A stretch of DNA of 13,493 nucleotides from the NCBI GenBank assembly GCA_934216185.1, contig CAKQBM010000038.1, positions 1 to 13,493 on the forward strand. Direction: 5' to 3'. This DNA comes from an uncultured Streptococcus sp. (GTDB lineage Bacteria; Bacillota; Bacilli; Lactobacillales; Streptococcaceae). The notes under the pieces were generated by a model, which was given only the letters and a program-made list of their open reading frames with translations, did not search any database and was not told where the DNA came from. The position numbers and the translations under genes were made by a program. Shown piece after piece: positions 13,418 to 13,493 of this stretch. Every line of letters begins with the position of its first letter. The stretch's first letter is position 1.

Positions 13418-13493
13418 ATGCCTAAACGTACTGATATTCAAAAAATTATGGTGATTGGTTCTGGTCCGATTATTATTGGTCAGGCTGCTGAGT
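13418..13493 (+). CDS. carB: Carbamoyl phosphate synthase, large subunit, 5' end
   Basis: Only the first 25 codons are in the window; the gene continues past the right edge. The reading starts [20 protein letters not shown], the standard N-terminus of CarB with the GSGP nucleotide-fold motif. CarB uses ammonia from CarA, bicarbonate and two ATP to make carbamoyl phosphate. The ATG at 13418 is chosen by this N-terminal match. Unusually, the 30 bases upstream have no Shine-Dalgarno-like sequence, and a large hairpin ends 33 bases before the start. It follows carA but is separated from it by the 312-bp structured leader, so it may be controlled separately from pyrR-pyrB-carA. Confidence 0.93.
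   Translation, partial: MPKRTDIQKIMVIGSGPIIIGQAAE

Overview
This window looks like the chromosome of a Mitis-group Streptococcus (S. pneumoniae, S. mitis or a close relative). The grounds are the low-GC sequence, protein sequences recognisable as pneumococcal-type YlxM, Ffh, RsmG, LemA, HtpX, Nth, PyrR, PyrB, CarA and CarB, and promoters dominated by the extended -10 motif (TGnTATAAT-like). The assignment rests on recognition, not on a database search. There are no rRNA or tRNA genes, phage genes, insertion sequences or CRISPR arrays. Apart from one DNA-repair protein lacking iron-sulphur ligands, the proteins are housekeeping; most of the unusual material is between the genes.

Layout, left to right. 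(1) 1-399 (-): 5' part of an HD-domain phosphohydrolase gene. It is divergent from 471-848 (+), a DUF1934 protein, across a very compact back-to-back promoter pair. (2) 939-2854 (+): ylxM-ffh, the signal recognition particle pair. (3) 3024-4307 (-): uracil permease behind a PyrR-type attenuator leader, followed by a 49-bp tandem repeat at 4482-4600. (4) 4609-5322 (-): rsmG, divergent from lemA-htpX (5416-6877, +), with a promoter pair built exactly like the first one. (5) 7026-8552 (-): an ABC-F ATPase preceded by about 300 nt of leader. (6) 9131-10302 (+): a DUF177 (YceD-like) gene overlapping nth. (7) 10513 to the end (+): pyrR-pyrB-carA and the start of carB, with a PyrR attenuator before pyrR, a PyrR-like hairpin between pyrB and carA, and a 312-bp structured gap with another PyrR-like hairpin before carB.

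How the parts work together. Pyrimidine genes dominate the control signals. UraA imports uracil; PyrB and CarAB supply the early steps of UMP synthesis. Four RNA hairpins share an 8-nt loop of the form YCNGUGAG on a 4-5 bp stem, in front of uraA, pyrR, carA and carB, as expected if PyrR with UMP/UTP controls uptake and synthesis together. ffh and ylxM serve membrane-protein targeting, htpX and lemA envelope quality control, and rsmG modifies 16S rRNA.

The most interesting region is the leader of the ABC-F gene (8553-8892). It contains a consensus promoter, a three-codon reading frame (Met-Asn-Asn-stop) with a ribosome binding site, a hairpin beginning two bases after the stop codon, and an intrinsic terminator just upstream of the ABC-F gene. 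The distal arm of that first hairpin is complementary (14 Watson-Crick pairs, one wobble, one mismatch over 16 nt) to the proximal half of the terminator. This is the arrangement expected of ribosome-stalling attenuation that senses translation inhibitors. Other noteworthy points are two probably leaderless genes, an Nth protein lacking two of the four iron-sulphur cysteines, and a repeated terminator family in inverted orientation at 2.9 and 6.9 kb.
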